The notes under the pieces were generated by a model that made no database searches, was not told where the DNA came from, and saw nothing but the letters and a program-made list of their open reading frames with translations. Shown in pieces: positions 50,781 through 60,267 of a stretch of DNA of 64,000 nucleotides. The DNA comes from Rhizorhabdus sp049889055. GTDB taxonomy: Bacteria; Pseudomonadota; Alphaproteobacteria; Sphingomonadales; Sphingomonadaceae. Positions within the stretch are counted from its first letter, which is position 1. Every line of letters starts with the position of its first letter. Where the stretch lies: the NCBI RefSeq assembly GCF_049889055.1, contig NZ_JBLTWO010000002.1:496001-560000 (forward strand). Reading direction: 5' to 3'. The position numbers and the translations under genes are program-made.

Positions 50781-52046
50781 ATGAGGAAGGCCGTGATCTC
50801 TTCATCAGACACCCCGTCTCCCGCCGATGAGACCCCCATCGCGAACGATCCTAGCGCCGGCTATGACGGCCCGCCCGATTATCGCGTCATTGGCCGCCAC
50901 GCGGTTTTCCCGCAGACCAGCCATGACGAGATCGAGCGGATAAATTTCCTCGCCCAGATGAACCGGCACCTCGCCGCGCGCGTCGTGCCGGGTGTGAAAG
51001 CTGCGTTCGAGACGCGGGTCGTTCCGGCGTTCGAGGCACAGCATGGCCGGCCGATGGCCGACCGGCACGAGGCCCGGCGCGCTCTTCTCGACGATCCCGC
51101 CTTCCAGACATGGTCCGCGCTGCGGCGCATGACGATGGAGCAGCGCCAGCAGGCCGGCCGCTGGACCGCCCTGCGTCAGCGCGAGCAGCTCAATGCGGTG
51201 GCCCAGGCGTTGACCGAAGGGGACAAGCGGCTGTCGCTCGATCCGTCGCTGGCGATTCCGCGCTACGTGTCGGCGGTGGACCATCACTGCATGCCCGGCA
51301 GCTATCACAGCGAATATTTCCCCGGCGATGTCGTCAACGGCGCCAATTACGACCATGGCGGCTTTGTCACGACGGGCGGCCTGCTCGGCAAATATAGCGA
51401 TGGCGGCGGCCATGCCGTGGTCAAATGGGTCCGGCGCAACCTGCCCGATTTCAAGCCGGAGAAGATCCTCGAGATCGGCGGCACCGTCGGCCATTCCTCG
51501 CTGCCTCTGGCGCAGGCCTTTCCGGAAGCGGAAATGACGATCGTCGACCTTGGCGCGCCGGTGCTGCGCTATGGCCTCGCCCGCGCCAAGTCGCTCGGCG
51601 TTGACAACATCAGCTTCGTCCAGGCCAGCGGCGAGGATTTGTCGGCCTATCCCGATGCCAGCTTCGACTGGATCCAGACGACGATGTTCCTGCACGAACT
51701 GTCGACCAAGGCGCTCCGCGCGATCTTCGCCGAGACGCGCCGCCTGCTGAAGCCGGGCGGCATCGTGCTGCACGTCGAGCAGCCGCAATATGCGCCGGAC
51801 ATGCCGCTGTTCGAACAGGCGATGCGCGACTGGGACGCTTTCTACAACAACGAGCCCTTCTGGAGCCGCATGCACGAGATGGATCTGGACGCCGAGATGA
51901 TCGCAGCCGGCTTCGACGCCGACAAGCTGATCCATGGCGGCGTCACCGGCGTGGTCGATCGCGAGCTTTTCCCGGATGCGGAAGAGGATGATACCGAAGA
52001 TTACGGCCGCAAGGCGGCCTGGCATGTGATCGGAGCCGTCGCATGA
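50781..52046 (+). CDS. SAM-dependent methyltransferase with N-terminal extension
   Basis: The product is 421 residues from ATG 50781, but GTG 50793 has the better site (GAGGAAGG upstream) and may be the true start. Residues to about 215 form an all-helical extension of unknown type. The class I fold follows with EIGGTVGHSSLPLAQAF (motif I), AEMTIVDLGAP (acidic motif II) and FDWIQTTMFLHELSTKALRA. The HYHSEYFPGDVVNG-like loop (residues SAVDHHCMPGSYHSEYFPGD) may contact the substrate. The next gene overlaps by ATGA. Confidence 0.85.
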   Translation: MRKAVISSSDTPSPADETPIANDPSAGYDGPPDYRVIGRHAVFPQTSHDEIERINFLAQMNRHLAARVVPGVKAAFETRVVPAFEAQHGRPMADRHEARRALLDDPAFQTWSALRRMTMEQRQQAGRWTALRQREQLNAVAQALTEGDKRLSLDPSLAIPRYVSAVDHHCMPGSYHSEYFPGDVVNGANYDHGGFVTTGGLLGKYSDGGGHAVVKWVRRNLPDFKPEKILEIGGTVGHSSLPLAQAFPEAEMTIVDLGAPVLRYGLARAKSLGVDNISFVQASGEDLSAYPDASFDWIQTTMFLHELSTKALRAIFAETRRLLKPGGIVLHVEQPQYAPDMPLFEQAMRDWDAFYNNEPFWSRMHEMDLDAEMIAAGFDADKLIHGGVTGVVDRELFPDAEEDDTEDYGRKAAWHVIGAVA

Positions 52047-52402
52047 GCTTTTCCGATGCCCTGGCTGGAGCCGGCGCCAAACCTGCGGGCAAGCGCCCCT
52101 ATTTCCTCGAACCCCAGGTCGAACGCGTCCTGGCGATCACCATGTCGATCGCGCAGGAACTCGCGGTGGCACGCCAGCGCAGCGACACGCTCGAGCGCCT
52201 GTTGCTGGCAAAGGGCGTTCTCACCCAGGGCGAGATCGACGCCTATGTTCCCGATCGCGGTGCATCGGCGGAGCGCCAGATGTGGAACCAGGAATTCATC
52301 GCCCGCATCCTGCGGATCGTCCAGCAGGAGAATGAAGCCGTGACGACGTCCGGCGACGTCGCGTCGGGTGAGGTCGGCGAAGAGCTGGCGCGCGACGGAT
52401 GA
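52043..52402 (+). CDS. Small helical protein coupled to the methyltransferase
   Basis: The 119-residue protein starts in the ATGA overlap with the methyltransferase. It is helical and charged (PYFLEPQVERVLAITMSIAQ; ELAVARQRSDTLERLLLAKG; SAERQMWNQEFIARILRIVQ). No domain is recognised. Overlap implies a partner or stabiliser of the methyltransferase. Confidence 0.6.
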   Translation: MSFSDALAGAGAKPAGKRPYFLEPQVERVLAITMSIAQELAVARQRSDTLERLLLAKGVLTQGEIDAYVPDRGASAERQMWNQEFIARILRIVQQENEAVTTSGDVASGEVGEELARDG

Positions 52403-52448
52403 CTCTGTCGGTCGTCTCGCTCCCCTGCCCGACAGCCGGATAAGGGCC

Positions 52449-52479
52449 GTGCCGAGCGACACGGCACCATGCCGTTTTT
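52449..52479 (+). terminator. Possible hairpin terminator after the methyltransferase pair
   Basis: ACGGC at 52461-52465 pairs with GCCGT at 52471-52475 and runs into a TTTTT stretch; a second stem GTGCCG/CGGCAC overlaps it. It sits between the 52043 and 52549 genes. Confidence 0.5.
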
Positions 52480-52548
52480 GACATGTTTCAACATCAATCG
52501 GCTGCGGTGCCGGCAGGCCGCACTCAGACAAACAGCGGAAGATCATCG

Positions 52549-54177
52549 ATGTCAGACAGCATGACCCTCAGCCGCATCGCCCCCGCCCCCGCAGATCTGC
52601 GCGCCCGTCTGGAGGCGATTGTCGGGGCCGATCACGTGACCACCGACGAGCAGACCCTGCGCCTGTTCAGCGAGGACATCTGGTCGCGCAGCGAACATGT
52701 CACGATGCTGTCCGTCGCGCCCGGCAACACGTCCGAACTCGCCGCCGTGGTGACCGCCGCCAATGATGCCGGGGTCGATATCGCGCCGCGCGGCGCCGGC
52801 ATGAGCTATACCGGCAGCTACATCCCCGCGACCGCCAACACCATCACGCTCGACATGCGGCGCATGAACCGGGTGCTGCGCGTCAGCCCCGAAGACATGA
52901 CGGTGACGGTCGAAGCCGGCTGCACCTGGCTTGCCCTCAACGAAGCCTTGAAGCCGCATAATCTGCGCACGCCTTTCTGGGGCCCGATGTCGGGCATTTA
53001 TTCGACCATCGGCGGGGGTCTGTCGCAGCTCAACGCCATGTTCGGCGCCGGTCATTATGGAACGTCGAGCGAAAGCGTCGTCGCGATCACGATGGTGCTC
53101 GCCGATGGCCGGACCCTGCGCACCGGCGCGCGCGGGCCGGATGGCAACACGCCGCATTATCGTCACTATGGCCCGGATCTCGCAGGGCTGTTCATGGGCG
53201 ATTCCGGTACCCTTGGCATCAAGGCCGAGATCACCCTGCGCCTCATCCGGACCCCGGCGTTCGAGGACTCGGTATCCTTCTCGTTCAAGACCGGCGAGAC
53301 GATGCTCGAAGCGCTGGCCGAGATGACCCGCGCCGGCATCGCGTCCGAAAGTTGCGGCTTCGATCCGGGGCTTACCCGCGTACGGATGAAGCGCATGTCG
53401 ATGGCAAGCGACGTCAAGACGCTCGGCAAGGTCATCGCCAAGGAAAAATCCTTCGGCAAAGGCTTGCTCGCCGCCGCGAAGATCGCGATGGGCGGCCGCA
53501 ATTTCATTCCCGAGGAGGAGTATCCGCTGCACATCACGGCGGAAGGCCGCTGCAAGGAAGCGGTCGCTGCCGATCTGGCGACGGCTCGGGAAATCGCCGC
53601 CCGGTTCGAAGGGGTCGAAATCGAGAATTCGATCGCCAAGGTCATCCGCGCAATGCCCTTCCCCGCCCCTAATTCGATCCTCGGGCCCGAAGGCGAAAGC
53701 TGGGTGCCGGTTCATGGCCAGGCCTCGCTGTCCACCGCGCCGGCCATGTTCGCCGAAATCCGCGCCTATTTCGATTCCATGCAGCAAAGGTTCGACCAGC
53801 ACGGAATTTTCAACGGCTTCCTGTTCTCGTCGCTGTCGACGACCGCACTGGTGATCGAGCCGGTGTTCTTCTGGCCAGAGGGCTATCGCCCGATCCATGA
53901 ATCGATGGTCGAGCCTGCGCACCTCAAGAACCTCAAGCAGCTCGGCCCCAATGCGGCAGCGACTGCAGTGGTCGACGAGGCGCGCGAGCAGGTGAAGGCG
54001 ATCTGCAAGAAATATGGTGCCGCCCATTTTCAGATCGGGCGCGCCTATACCGCCTATCGCGAGAGCCGCGACGAGGCCTTCAAGGATGTGCTGGACGCCG
54101 TGAAGGGCGTCGTCGACCCGCGCGGCATCTTCAATCCCGGCTGCCTCGGCTTCCCCGTCCGGGACGGCCGGAACTGA
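52549..54177 (+). CDS. FAD-linked oxidase (PCMH type)
   Basis: The 542-residue protein starts at ATG 52549. It has a PCMH FAD-binding domain (ISPRG-like loop IAPRGAGMSYTGSYI, then PFWGPMSGIYSTIGGGLSQL, GTSSESVVAITMVLADGRTL, DSGTLGIKAEITLRLI) and a C-terminal DPRGIFNPG. This is the layout of D-lactate/glycolate oxidases and 4-cresol/vanillyl-alcohol-type oxidases. No His/Tyr covalent flavin motif can be assigned. It probably oxidises a hydroxy acid or alkyl phenol of the cluster. Confidence 0.85.
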   Translation: MSDSMTLSRIAPAPADLRARLEAIVGADHVTTDEQTLRLFSEDIWSRSEHVTMLSVAPGNTSELAAVVTAANDAGVDIAPRGAGMSYTGSYIPATANTITLDMRRMNRVLRVSPEDMTVTVEAGCTWLALNEALKPHNLRTPFWGPMSGIYSTIGGGLSQLNAMFGAGHYGTSSESVVAITMVLADGRTLRTGARGPDGNTPHYRHYGPDLAGLFMGDSGTLGIKAEITLRLIRTPAFEDSVSFSFKTGETMLEALAEMTRAGIASESCGFDPGLTRVRMKRMSMASDVKTLGKVIAKEKSFGKGLLAAAKIAMGGRNFIPEEEYPLHITAEGRCKEAVAADLATAREIAARFEGVEIENSIAKVIRAMPFPAPNSILGPEGESWVPVHGQASLSTAPAMFAEIRAYFDSMQQRFDQHGIFNGFLFSSLSTTALVIEPVFFWPEGYRPIHESMVEPAHLKNLKQLGPNAAATAVVDEAREQVKAICKKYGAAHFQIGRAYTAYRESRDEAFKDVLDAVKGVVDPRGIFNPGCLGFPVRDGRN

Positions 54178-54181
54178 GCGC

Positions 54182-55204
54182 ATGACGACCGACACCTATC
54201 GCGCGATCCGGCTGATGCGGATCGCGCCCTCCTTCCGCGAAGGGGCCGACATCGTCGAACTGCCGGTCGATGAACCGGGCCGCGGCGAAATCCGGGTCCG
54301 CAACCTCCATTGCGGCGTCAACGCGATCTTCGATACGCAGATCGCCCGCAATGCGGTCGACTATGTGAAGATCAGCCTTCCGACCTTCACCGGCGTCGAG
54401 GCGATCGGCGTGGTCGAGACGGTCGGCGCAGGCGTTTCCAGCTTCGCACCGGGCGATGCCGCCGTCACAGTCCGCTTCACCGGCGGCTATCGCGAGCAGA
54501 ACACGGGGCCGGTCGCAAGCTTCGCCCCCGCGCCCGCTGCCACGCGGGACTATCTCGCTCTGGCCTCGACCGGGGTGTCGGCGATGGTCGCGCTCGAACG
54601 GATCGGTGAGGTGAAGAGCGGCGAGACCGTCGCCATTTCCGCAGCGGCCGGCGGCCTGGGCCATCTTCTTGTCCAGCTGGCCGTACTCAAGGGCTGCCGC
54701 GTGATCGGCGTGGCCGGCGGTGCGGAAAAATGCGCCTTCGTCTCGTCGCTCGGGGCGGAACGCGTGATCGACTATCGCTCCGAAGATGTCGGCGCGGTTC
54801 TCGCTTCCGAATATCCGCGCGGTATCGACGTCGCCGTCGACACGGTCAGCGGGACAATTTTCGATGCCTTCCTCGCCAATCTGGCCAATCATGGCCGCCT
54901 GGTGGTCGGCGGCGCTGCGTCCGACCTGGAAGGCAAGCCGGAGATCGTGAACGCCCCCCGCATCGCCCACGCGATCTATTACAAGGGCGCGTCGGTGCGT
55001 GGCTTCATGAACGGGTTGCTGACCCCGCATTGGGAGGATGCCCGCAAGCGCCTGTTCGATCTCTATGCGCGCGGGCTGATCCGCATCCAGGTAGACAGCC
55101 AGCGCAACATCGGCATCGAGGGAATCTACGACGGGATCGAGCGACTGCTGTCAGGCAAGTCGATGGGCAAGGTCATCGTCGATCTGGACGCTAAGAGGGG
55201 GTGA
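54182..55204 (+). CDS. Zinc-binding-dehydrogenase-family (MDR) reductase
   Basis: The 340-residue MDR protein has the GroES-like N-terminal part (GRGEIRVRNLHCGVNAIFDT) and a Rossmann motif (VAISAAAGGLGHLLVQLAVL). Catalytic-zinc ligands are absent, as in prostaglandin reductase and quinone-reductase relatives, so double-bond reduction is likely. It follows the FAD oxidase by four bases and precedes leuC by 46, inside the same plus-strand run. Confidence 0.88.
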   Translation: MTTDTYRAIRLMRIAPSFREGADIVELPVDEPGRGEIRVRNLHCGVNAIFDTQIARNAVDYVKISLPTFTGVEAIGVVETVGAGVSSFAPGDAAVTVRFTGGYREQNTGPVASFAPAPAATRDYLALASTGVSAMVALERIGEVKSGETVAISAAAGGLGHLLVQLAVLKGCRVIGVAGGAEKCAFVSSLGAERVIDYRSEDVGAVLASEYPRGIDVAVDTVSGTIFDAFLANLANHGRLVVGGAASDLEGKPEIVNAPRIAHAIYYKGASVRGFMNGLLTPHWEDARKRLFDLYARGLIRIQVDSQRNIGIEGIYDGIERLLSGKSMGKVIVDLDAKRG

Positions 55205-55250
55205 AGCTGTCGCGGGGGCGGTGCGTCTCCGCGTCCGGCGAGAATGGCCG

Positions 55251-56624
55251 ATGACATATTTTCCCAAGACGCTTTTCGAGAAGATCTGGGATGCGCATCA
55301 TGTCGCGCAGACCGCCGGCGGCGCGCATCTGATCGCGATCGATCGTGTCTTCCTTCATGAACGGACCGGTGCCTCCGCGCTCAAGTCGCTGGCGGCGAAC
55401 GATCGTGCCGTGCGCGATCCGGCACGGGTGTTCGCGGTCATGGACCATATCGTCGACACCCGGATCGGGCGCGGCGACGACACGCTGATGCCGGGCGGCA
55501 GTGCGTTCATCACCGAAACCCGCGCGGCGGCGCAGGCGGCGGGGATTACCCTGTTCGACGTCAACGATCCCGATCAGGGCATCACCCACGTCATATCGCC
55601 CGAGCTCGGCATCGTCCTGCCCGGCGTGACGCTGGTTGCGCCCGATAGCCACACCTGCACGCAGGGCGCTCTCGGCGCCTTTGCCTGGGGCATCGGATCG
55701 TCCGAAGCCGAGCATGCCATGGCGACCGGCGTCCTGCGGCTCGACCGGCCGAAGACGATGCGCATCACCGTCAGCGGCAGGCTTGCGGCAGGCGTCACGC
55801 CGAAGGACCTGGCGCTCCATCTGCTCGCAAAGCATGGCGCCGGCGGTGGCGCCGGCCATGTCGTCGAGTTTGCGGGAGAGGCGGTCAGAGCGCTCGACAT
55901 CGAGGGGCGCATGACCCTGTGCAACATGGCCACCGAATTTTCGGCCATGACTGCGATCATCGCGCCGGACGAAAAGACCTACGCCTATCTTGCAGGCCGA
56001 CGCTACGCCCCCGCGGACTTCGACGCTTCCTATTGGGCGTCGCTCGCCACCGACGAGGGCGCGACCTTCGACCGGGAAATCCTGATCGATGGTTCTGCCG
56101 TCGCGCCCATGGTCAGCTGGGGCACCAGTCCCGAGCACAGCGTCGGAGTGTCCGGTACGGTGCCGGAGGGGCCCGAGCGTGCTCACGCCTATATCGGCCT
56201 CGAAGCAGGCCAGGCCATCGCCGGCACACCGATCGATGCGGCGTTCATCGGCTCCTGCACCAACGCCCGCCTGTCGGACCTGCGCCGCGCCGCCGATCTG
56301 CTGCGGGGACGCAGGATCGCGCCGTCGATCCGCAAGGCTCTGGTCGTTCCCGGCAGTTCGTCCGTCAAGCGCGCGGCCGAGGCCGAGGGGCTGGACAGGA
56401 TCTTCACCGAAGCCGGCTTCGAATGGCGCGCCAGCGGCTGCTCGCTTTGCTTCTACGCCGGCGGGGAGAGCTTTCCGGAGGGGTCGCGGACGATCAGCAG
56501 CACCAACCGCAATTTCGAGGGCCGCCAGGGCCCCGGCATCCGCACGCACATCGCCAGCCCGGAAACCGTCGCGGCCAGCGCGATCGCCGGTGCCATCGCC
56601 GATCCGCGAGACTTTGCCCGATGA
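55251..56624 (+). CDS. LeuC-like large subunit of (iso)propylmalate-type dehydratase
   Basis: The 457-residue aconitase-superfamily protein keeps the 4Fe-4S cysteines (FIGSCTNARLSDL and SGCSLC) and PDSHTCTQGALGAFAWGIG. The C-terminal region reads SSTNRNFEGRQGPG. It is LeuC-sized, but its place in a catabolic run with CoA transferase and HMG-CoA-lyase-like genes argues against leucine synthesis. Related catabolic subunits include dimethylmalate and homoaconitate-type dehydratases (family knowledge). The stop overlaps the leuD ATG. Confidence 0.88.
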   Translation: MTYFPKTLFEKIWDAHHVAQTAGGAHLIAIDRVFLHERTGASALKSLAANDRAVRDPARVFAVMDHIVDTRIGRGDDTLMPGGSAFITETRAAAQAAGITLFDVNDPDQGITHVISPELGIVLPGVTLVAPDSHTCTQGALGAFAWGIGSSEAEHAMATGVLRLDRPKTMRITVSGRLAAGVTPKDLALHLLAKHGAGGGAGHVVEFAGEAVRALDIEGRMTLCNMATEFSAMTAIIAPDEKTYAYLAGRRYAPADFDASYWASLATDEGATFDREILIDGSAVAPMVSWGTSPEHSVGVSGTVPEGPERAHAYIGLEAGQAIAGTPIDAAFIGSCTNARLSDLRRAADLLRGRRIAPSIRKALVVPGSSSVKRAAEAEGLDRIFTEAGFEWRASGCSLCFYAGGESFPEGSRTISSTNRNFEGRQGPGIRTHIASPETVAASAIAGAIADPRDFAR

Positions 56625-57226
56625 CCCCCTTCACCACCCTCTCCTCGATCGCAATCTCGCTGCTGCGCGACAATGTCGATACCGACACCATCATCCCGAG
56701 CCGCGAGATGAAGAGCACCGGGCGCACCGGGCTCGCCGACGGGCTGTTCGCCCCATGGCGTTACACCGATGTCGCGACGCGCGTGCCGGATCCGGACTTT
56801 CCGCTCAACCGACCGGAAGCGCAGGGCGCTCGCCTGCTGCTCGGCGGCGCCAATTTCGGATGCGGGTCGAGCCGCGAACATGCCGTCTGGGCTCTGGCCG
56901 AATATGGCATCCGCTGCATCATTGCGGAGAGCTTCGCTCCGATCTTCCGCGCCAACTGCATCCGCAACGGCCTATTGCCCATCGCGCTGGACCGGGCCTT
57001 CGTGGACGGTCTCGCCTGGCAGATGGTCGACGTCGATCTGACGGCCCAAACCGTTACTGCTGGTGGCAAGACGACGCCCTTCGCCATCGAGGAAGAACCG
57101 CGCCAGATGCTCCTCGAAGCGCTGGACGTCATCTCGTTGACGCTCAAGTCCCTCCCCGAAATCGACGCCTGGACCGCAGCCGATCGCGCCCGCCGTCCAT
57201 GGATCTACGCTGGGAAAGCCGCATGA
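56621..57226 (+). CDS. LeuD-like small subunit of (iso)propylmalate-type dehydratase
   Basis: The 201-residue partner has DNVDTDTIIPSREMKSTGRT at the start, then GANFGCGSSREHAVWALAEY and FRANCIRNGLLPIAL. It forms the swivelling domain of the dehydratase. The ATG at 56621 overlaps the leuC stop and its own stop overlaps the lyase ATG. A heterodimeric dehydratase acting on a hydroxy-polycarboxylate is likely. Confidence 0.9.
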   Translation: MTPFTTLSSIAISLLRDNVDTDTIIPSREMKSTGRTGLADGLFAPWRYTDVATRVPDPDFPLNRPEAQGARLLLGGANFGCGSSREHAVWALAEYGIRCIIAESFAPIFRANCIRNGLLPIALDRAFVDGLAWQMVDVDLTAQTVTAGGKTTPFAIEEEPRQMLLEALDVISLTLKSLPEIDAWTAADRARRPWIYAGKAA

Positions 57227-58143
57227 CCGATATTCTCGTTTCCGAAGTGGGCCCGCGCGACGGGCTGCAATCGATCAAGGCCGTGCTGCCGACCGAGGCC
57301 AAGAAGGCCTGGATCGCGGCAGAAGCCGCTGCCGGCGTACGCGAGATCGAGGTCGGCAGCTTCGTGCCGCCGAGCCTGCTGCCGCAGATGGCCGACACCG
57401 CCGAGATCGTTGCCTTCGCCCGGACTATCGAGGGGCTGAACGTCGTCGCCCTCGTCCCCAACGCCAAGGGGGCTGCCCGCGCCGTGGAAGCGGGCGTCCA
57501 TGGCATGTCGATCCCCTTTTCGATGTCGGAGACGCACTCGCTGCGCAACGTCCGCAAGGACCATCCGGCGATGCTGGCCGAGATTGCCGAGGTCGCCCGG
57601 ATCGCGCGCGATGGCGGCGTGCACTTTGCCGTCGGCCTCTCCACAGCATTCGGTTGCACGATCGAAGGAGCCGTATCGGAGGACCAGGTCGTCCGCCTCG
57701 CGGTCGCCGCTGCCGAGGCCGGCGCGCAGGAATTCAGCCTCTCCGACACCACCGGCTATGCCGACCCGGCGCAGGTCCGGCGCCTCGTCCGCAAGGTCAA
57801 GGCCGCCATCGGTGCCGACAAGCTGACCACGCTTCATCTCCACAACACCCGCGGGCTCGGCCTCGCCAATGCGCTGGCTGGACTGGAGGAAGGCATCACC
57901 ACGCTCGATTCCTCGCTGGGCGGTCTCGGCGGCTGCCCCTACGCGCCTGGCGCGTCGGGCAACCTCGTTACCGAAGATCTCGTGCTGATGCTCAATTCCA
58001 TGGGGCTCCGGACCGGCATCGACCTCGAGAAACTGCTCGCTGTTCGGACGATCCTGGCGGAGGCGCTGCCGGGCGAGCCGCTCTATGGTTTCACCCCCGA
58101 TGCGGGCCCGATGCTCGACTATGCGGAAAGGATTGCCCGTTGA
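57223..58143 (+). CDS. HMG-CoA-lyase-like enzyme
   Basis: The 306-residue TIM-barrel protein has SEVGPRDGLQSIKAVLPTEA, metal-binding HLHNTRGLGLANALAG and the flexible loop LGGLGGCPYAPGASGNLVTE with the catalytic Cys. Relatives cleave hydroxymethylglutaryl-CoA or other tertiary beta-hydroxyacyl-CoAs to acetyl-CoA or pyruvate. It is translationally coupled to leuD upstream (ATGA) and the CoA transferase downstream (TTGA). The substrate is probably a CoA thioester generated by that transferase. Confidence 0.88.
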   Translation: MTDILVSEVGPRDGLQSIKAVLPTEAKKAWIAAEAAAGVREIEVGSFVPPSLLPQMADTAEIVAFARTIEGLNVVALVPNAKGAARAVEAGVHGMSIPFSMSETHSLRNVRKDHPAMLAEIAEVARIARDGGVHFAVGLSTAFGCTIEGAVSEDQVVRLAVAAAEAGAQEFSLSDTTGYADPAQVRRLVRKVKAAIGADKLTTLHLHNTRGLGLANALAGLEEGITTLDSSLGGLGGCPYAPGASGNLVTEDLVLMLNSMGLRTGIDLEKLLAVRTILAEALPGEPLYGFTPDAGPMLDYAERIAR

Positions 58144-59327
58144 CCGGCAAGACCGGACCTACCCCGCTCGCCGGGATCAAGGTCATCGAATTCACCCACA
58201 TGGTCATGGGGCCGACGGTCGGCCACATCCTTGCCGGTCTGGGCGCGGACGTCATCCGCGTCGAGCCGCTCGGCGGCGATCGCACGCGCCGCCTGCTCGG
58301 TTCGGGTGCGGGCTATTTCCCCATGTACAATCGGGGCAAGCGCTCGATCTGCCTCGATCTCAAGTCGGAAGAAGGCAAGGCCGTCGCGCGCGATCTGTGC
58401 GTCGACGCGGATATACTGGTCGAGAATTTTCGTCCCGGCGCGCTCGACCGGCTCGGCCTGTCCTTCGATGCCCTGTCCGAAGCCAATCCGCGCCTGATCT
58501 ATTGCTCGGAAAAGGGATTTCTTCCGGGACCCTATGAGGATCGCACCGCGCTCGACGAAGTGGCGCAGATGATGGGCGGCCTGGCCTATATGACCGGCCC
58601 TCCGGGACGCCCTTTGCGGGCAGGATCGAGCGTGGTCGACGTGACCGGCGGCATGTTCGGCGTGATCGGCATCCTCGCCGCGCTCGAGGAGCGGCATCGT
58701 ACGGGCAAGGGCCAGAAGGTCGTGGCGAGCCTGTTCGAAACCACGATCTACCTCGTCGGCCAGCATATGGCGCAGTTCGCCGTCACCGGAAAGGCGGCGG
58801 CGCCGATGCCCGCGCGCATCTCCGCCTGGGCGATCTACGACGTGTTCGAGACCAAGGACGAACCGGTGTTCATCGGGGTGGTGTCCGACAGCCTGTGGGA
58901 GAGGTTCTGCGCGCTGTTCGCGCTCGATGATCTGTGGGCGGACGAAGAGATCCGGAGCAACAATGAGCGCGTTCTTGCCCGCGAGCGAATCCTGCCGCGC
59001 ATCCGCGCGCTGATGGCGTCGATGACCCGGGCGGAGATCGTCGCAAAGCTCGAAGGCACCGGCCTGCCCTTCGCGCCGATCGGTCGGCCCGAGGATATGT
59101 TCGACGATCCGCAACTCGCAACGGGCGGGCTCGAGGATGTCGTGCTCGACGACGGCAAACAAACCCGGCTGCCCACCGTCCCGCTCGAGATGGACGGAAA
59201 GCGCCCCGGAAGCAGCGTAGTCCTGCCGCGCCCCGGCGCCGACACGCGCGCGATCCTGCAAAGCCTGGGATATCCGGACGAGCGCATCCAGACGCTGATC
59301 GAGCGGGGCGCCGTGGAGACGGCCTGA
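58140..59327 (+). CDS. CaiB/BaiF (class III) CoA-transferase
   Basis: The 395-residue protein starts at TTG 58140, overlapping the lyase stop, with AAAGGA seven bases ahead. It has GIKVIEFTHMVMGPTVGHIL, GADVIRVEPLGGDRTR, an NRGKRSICLDLKSEEGK segment and the catalytic Asp in EKGFLPGPYEDRTALDEVAQ. It would move CoA to a free carboxylic acid, for example from succinyl-CoA. Coupling to the lyase suggests activation before cleavage. Confidence 0.9.
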   Translation: MTGKTGPTPLAGIKVIEFTHMVMGPTVGHILAGLGADVIRVEPLGGDRTRRLLGSGAGYFPMYNRGKRSICLDLKSEEGKAVARDLCVDADILVENFRPGALDRLGLSFDALSEANPRLIYCSEKGFLPGPYEDRTALDEVAQMMGGLAYMTGPPGRPLRAGSSVVDVTGGMFGVIGILAALEERHRTGKGQKVVASLFETTIYLVGQHMAQFAVTGKAAAPMPARISAWAIYDVFETKDEPVFIGVVSDSLWERFCALFALDDLWADEEIRSNNERVLARERILPRIRALMASMTRAEIVAKLEGTGLPFAPIGRPEDMFDDPQLATGGLEDVVLDDGKQTRLPTVPLEMDGKRPGSSVVLPRPGADTRAILQSLGYPDERIQTLIERGAVETA

Positions 59328-59355
59328 CTCAGTCGAAATCGAGGGGAGCATCAGA

Positions 59356-60267
59356 ATGACCAAGTCCGACACGAGCGACGAGACCTTCCTCCTCAGCCGC
59401 CGTACCATGTTGACCGGCGTCGGGCTTGCCAGCGCGGGACTCGCGGGAGCCGGCGTCCTGGACGCCGCGCCCTCATTTGCCGCGACGCTCGCCCGCGAGG
59501 AAGGCATTCCGACCGATCCCGCAGCCCGCATCGCGATGATGCGGCGGATGCGACTGCGCACCGATTCCGGCATCGTCTACTGGTGGTTCCGCGGTCGCAA
59601 CTATGCCCAGCAGGGGGCCAAGCTGACACCGCTTTGCGAGCTGGTGTTCGGCGCGGTCATGAAGGTCACGCCACTGCCCGACGGCGGCCTCGAAACCACG
59701 CAATATGAACTCGGCTTTCGCACCGCTCCGGGCAGCAGCGAGCGCACCGACCAGCTCCGCAATCCGCTGACCGGAGAGATGGTCGACGTGCCCTTCGTTC
59801 CGGTCGGCCCCACCACGGTGCGCTACACGCCCAACAACGACCTGATCTTCGACGGCGCCATCGCCAATACGAAGTTCACGGTCGAGCATATCCCCGAGCT
59901 GTTCTACCACATCGGCGACCAGATCAGCTTCCAGACCCATACCGCCGCCGTCACCGAGACACCGGGCCTGCCGTCGCGCCGCCTGAACGACATGTCGATG
60001 ATCACCAGCCCGGCAAAGGAAGCGCTCGATCCGAAGGTCCACTGTGCCAGCGCGACAGGCTATGGCACCGACCTCAGTGACTATGCGCGCTGGTGGAAGA
60101 TGCCGGCGGGCATGGGTACGCAATGTCTGCGCAGCGTCGGTCGCAAGGAAACCAGCTATTCCGGCATGCCCAAGGACTGGGTGGCCATGCTCGCCCGCGT
60201 CAATCCTGACGGCGCACGCGATCCGTTGAAGCTGCTCACCCTCAAGCAGGAAGACTATCGCAATTGA
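59356..60267 (+). CDS. DUF1838 family protein with Tat signal
   Basis: The 303-residue protein starts at ATG 59356. Its N-terminus carries a Tat-type signal (LSRRTMLTGVGLASAGLAGA) and the rest matches DUF1838: SGIVYWWFRGRNYAQQGAKL and YARWWKMPAGMGTQCLRS. DUF1838 proteins are periplasmic and lipocalin-like, with no proven reaction. It overlaps the TTG start of the metallo-beta-lactamase-fold gene. Confidence 0.85.
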   Translation: MTKSDTSDETFLLSRRTMLTGVGLASAGLAGAGVLDAAPSFAATLAREEGIPTDPAARIAMMRRMRLRTDSGIVYWWFRGRNYAQQGAKLTPLCELVFGAVMKVTPLPDGGLETTQYELGFRTAPGSSERTDQLRNPLTGEMVDVPFVPVGPTTVRYTPNNDLIFDGAIANTKFTVEHIPELFYHIGDQISFQTHTAAVTETPGLPSRRLNDMSMITSPAKEALDPKVHCASATGYGTDLSDYARWWKMPAGMGTQCLRSVGRKETSYSGMPKDWVAMLARVNPDGARDPLKLLTLKQEDYRN

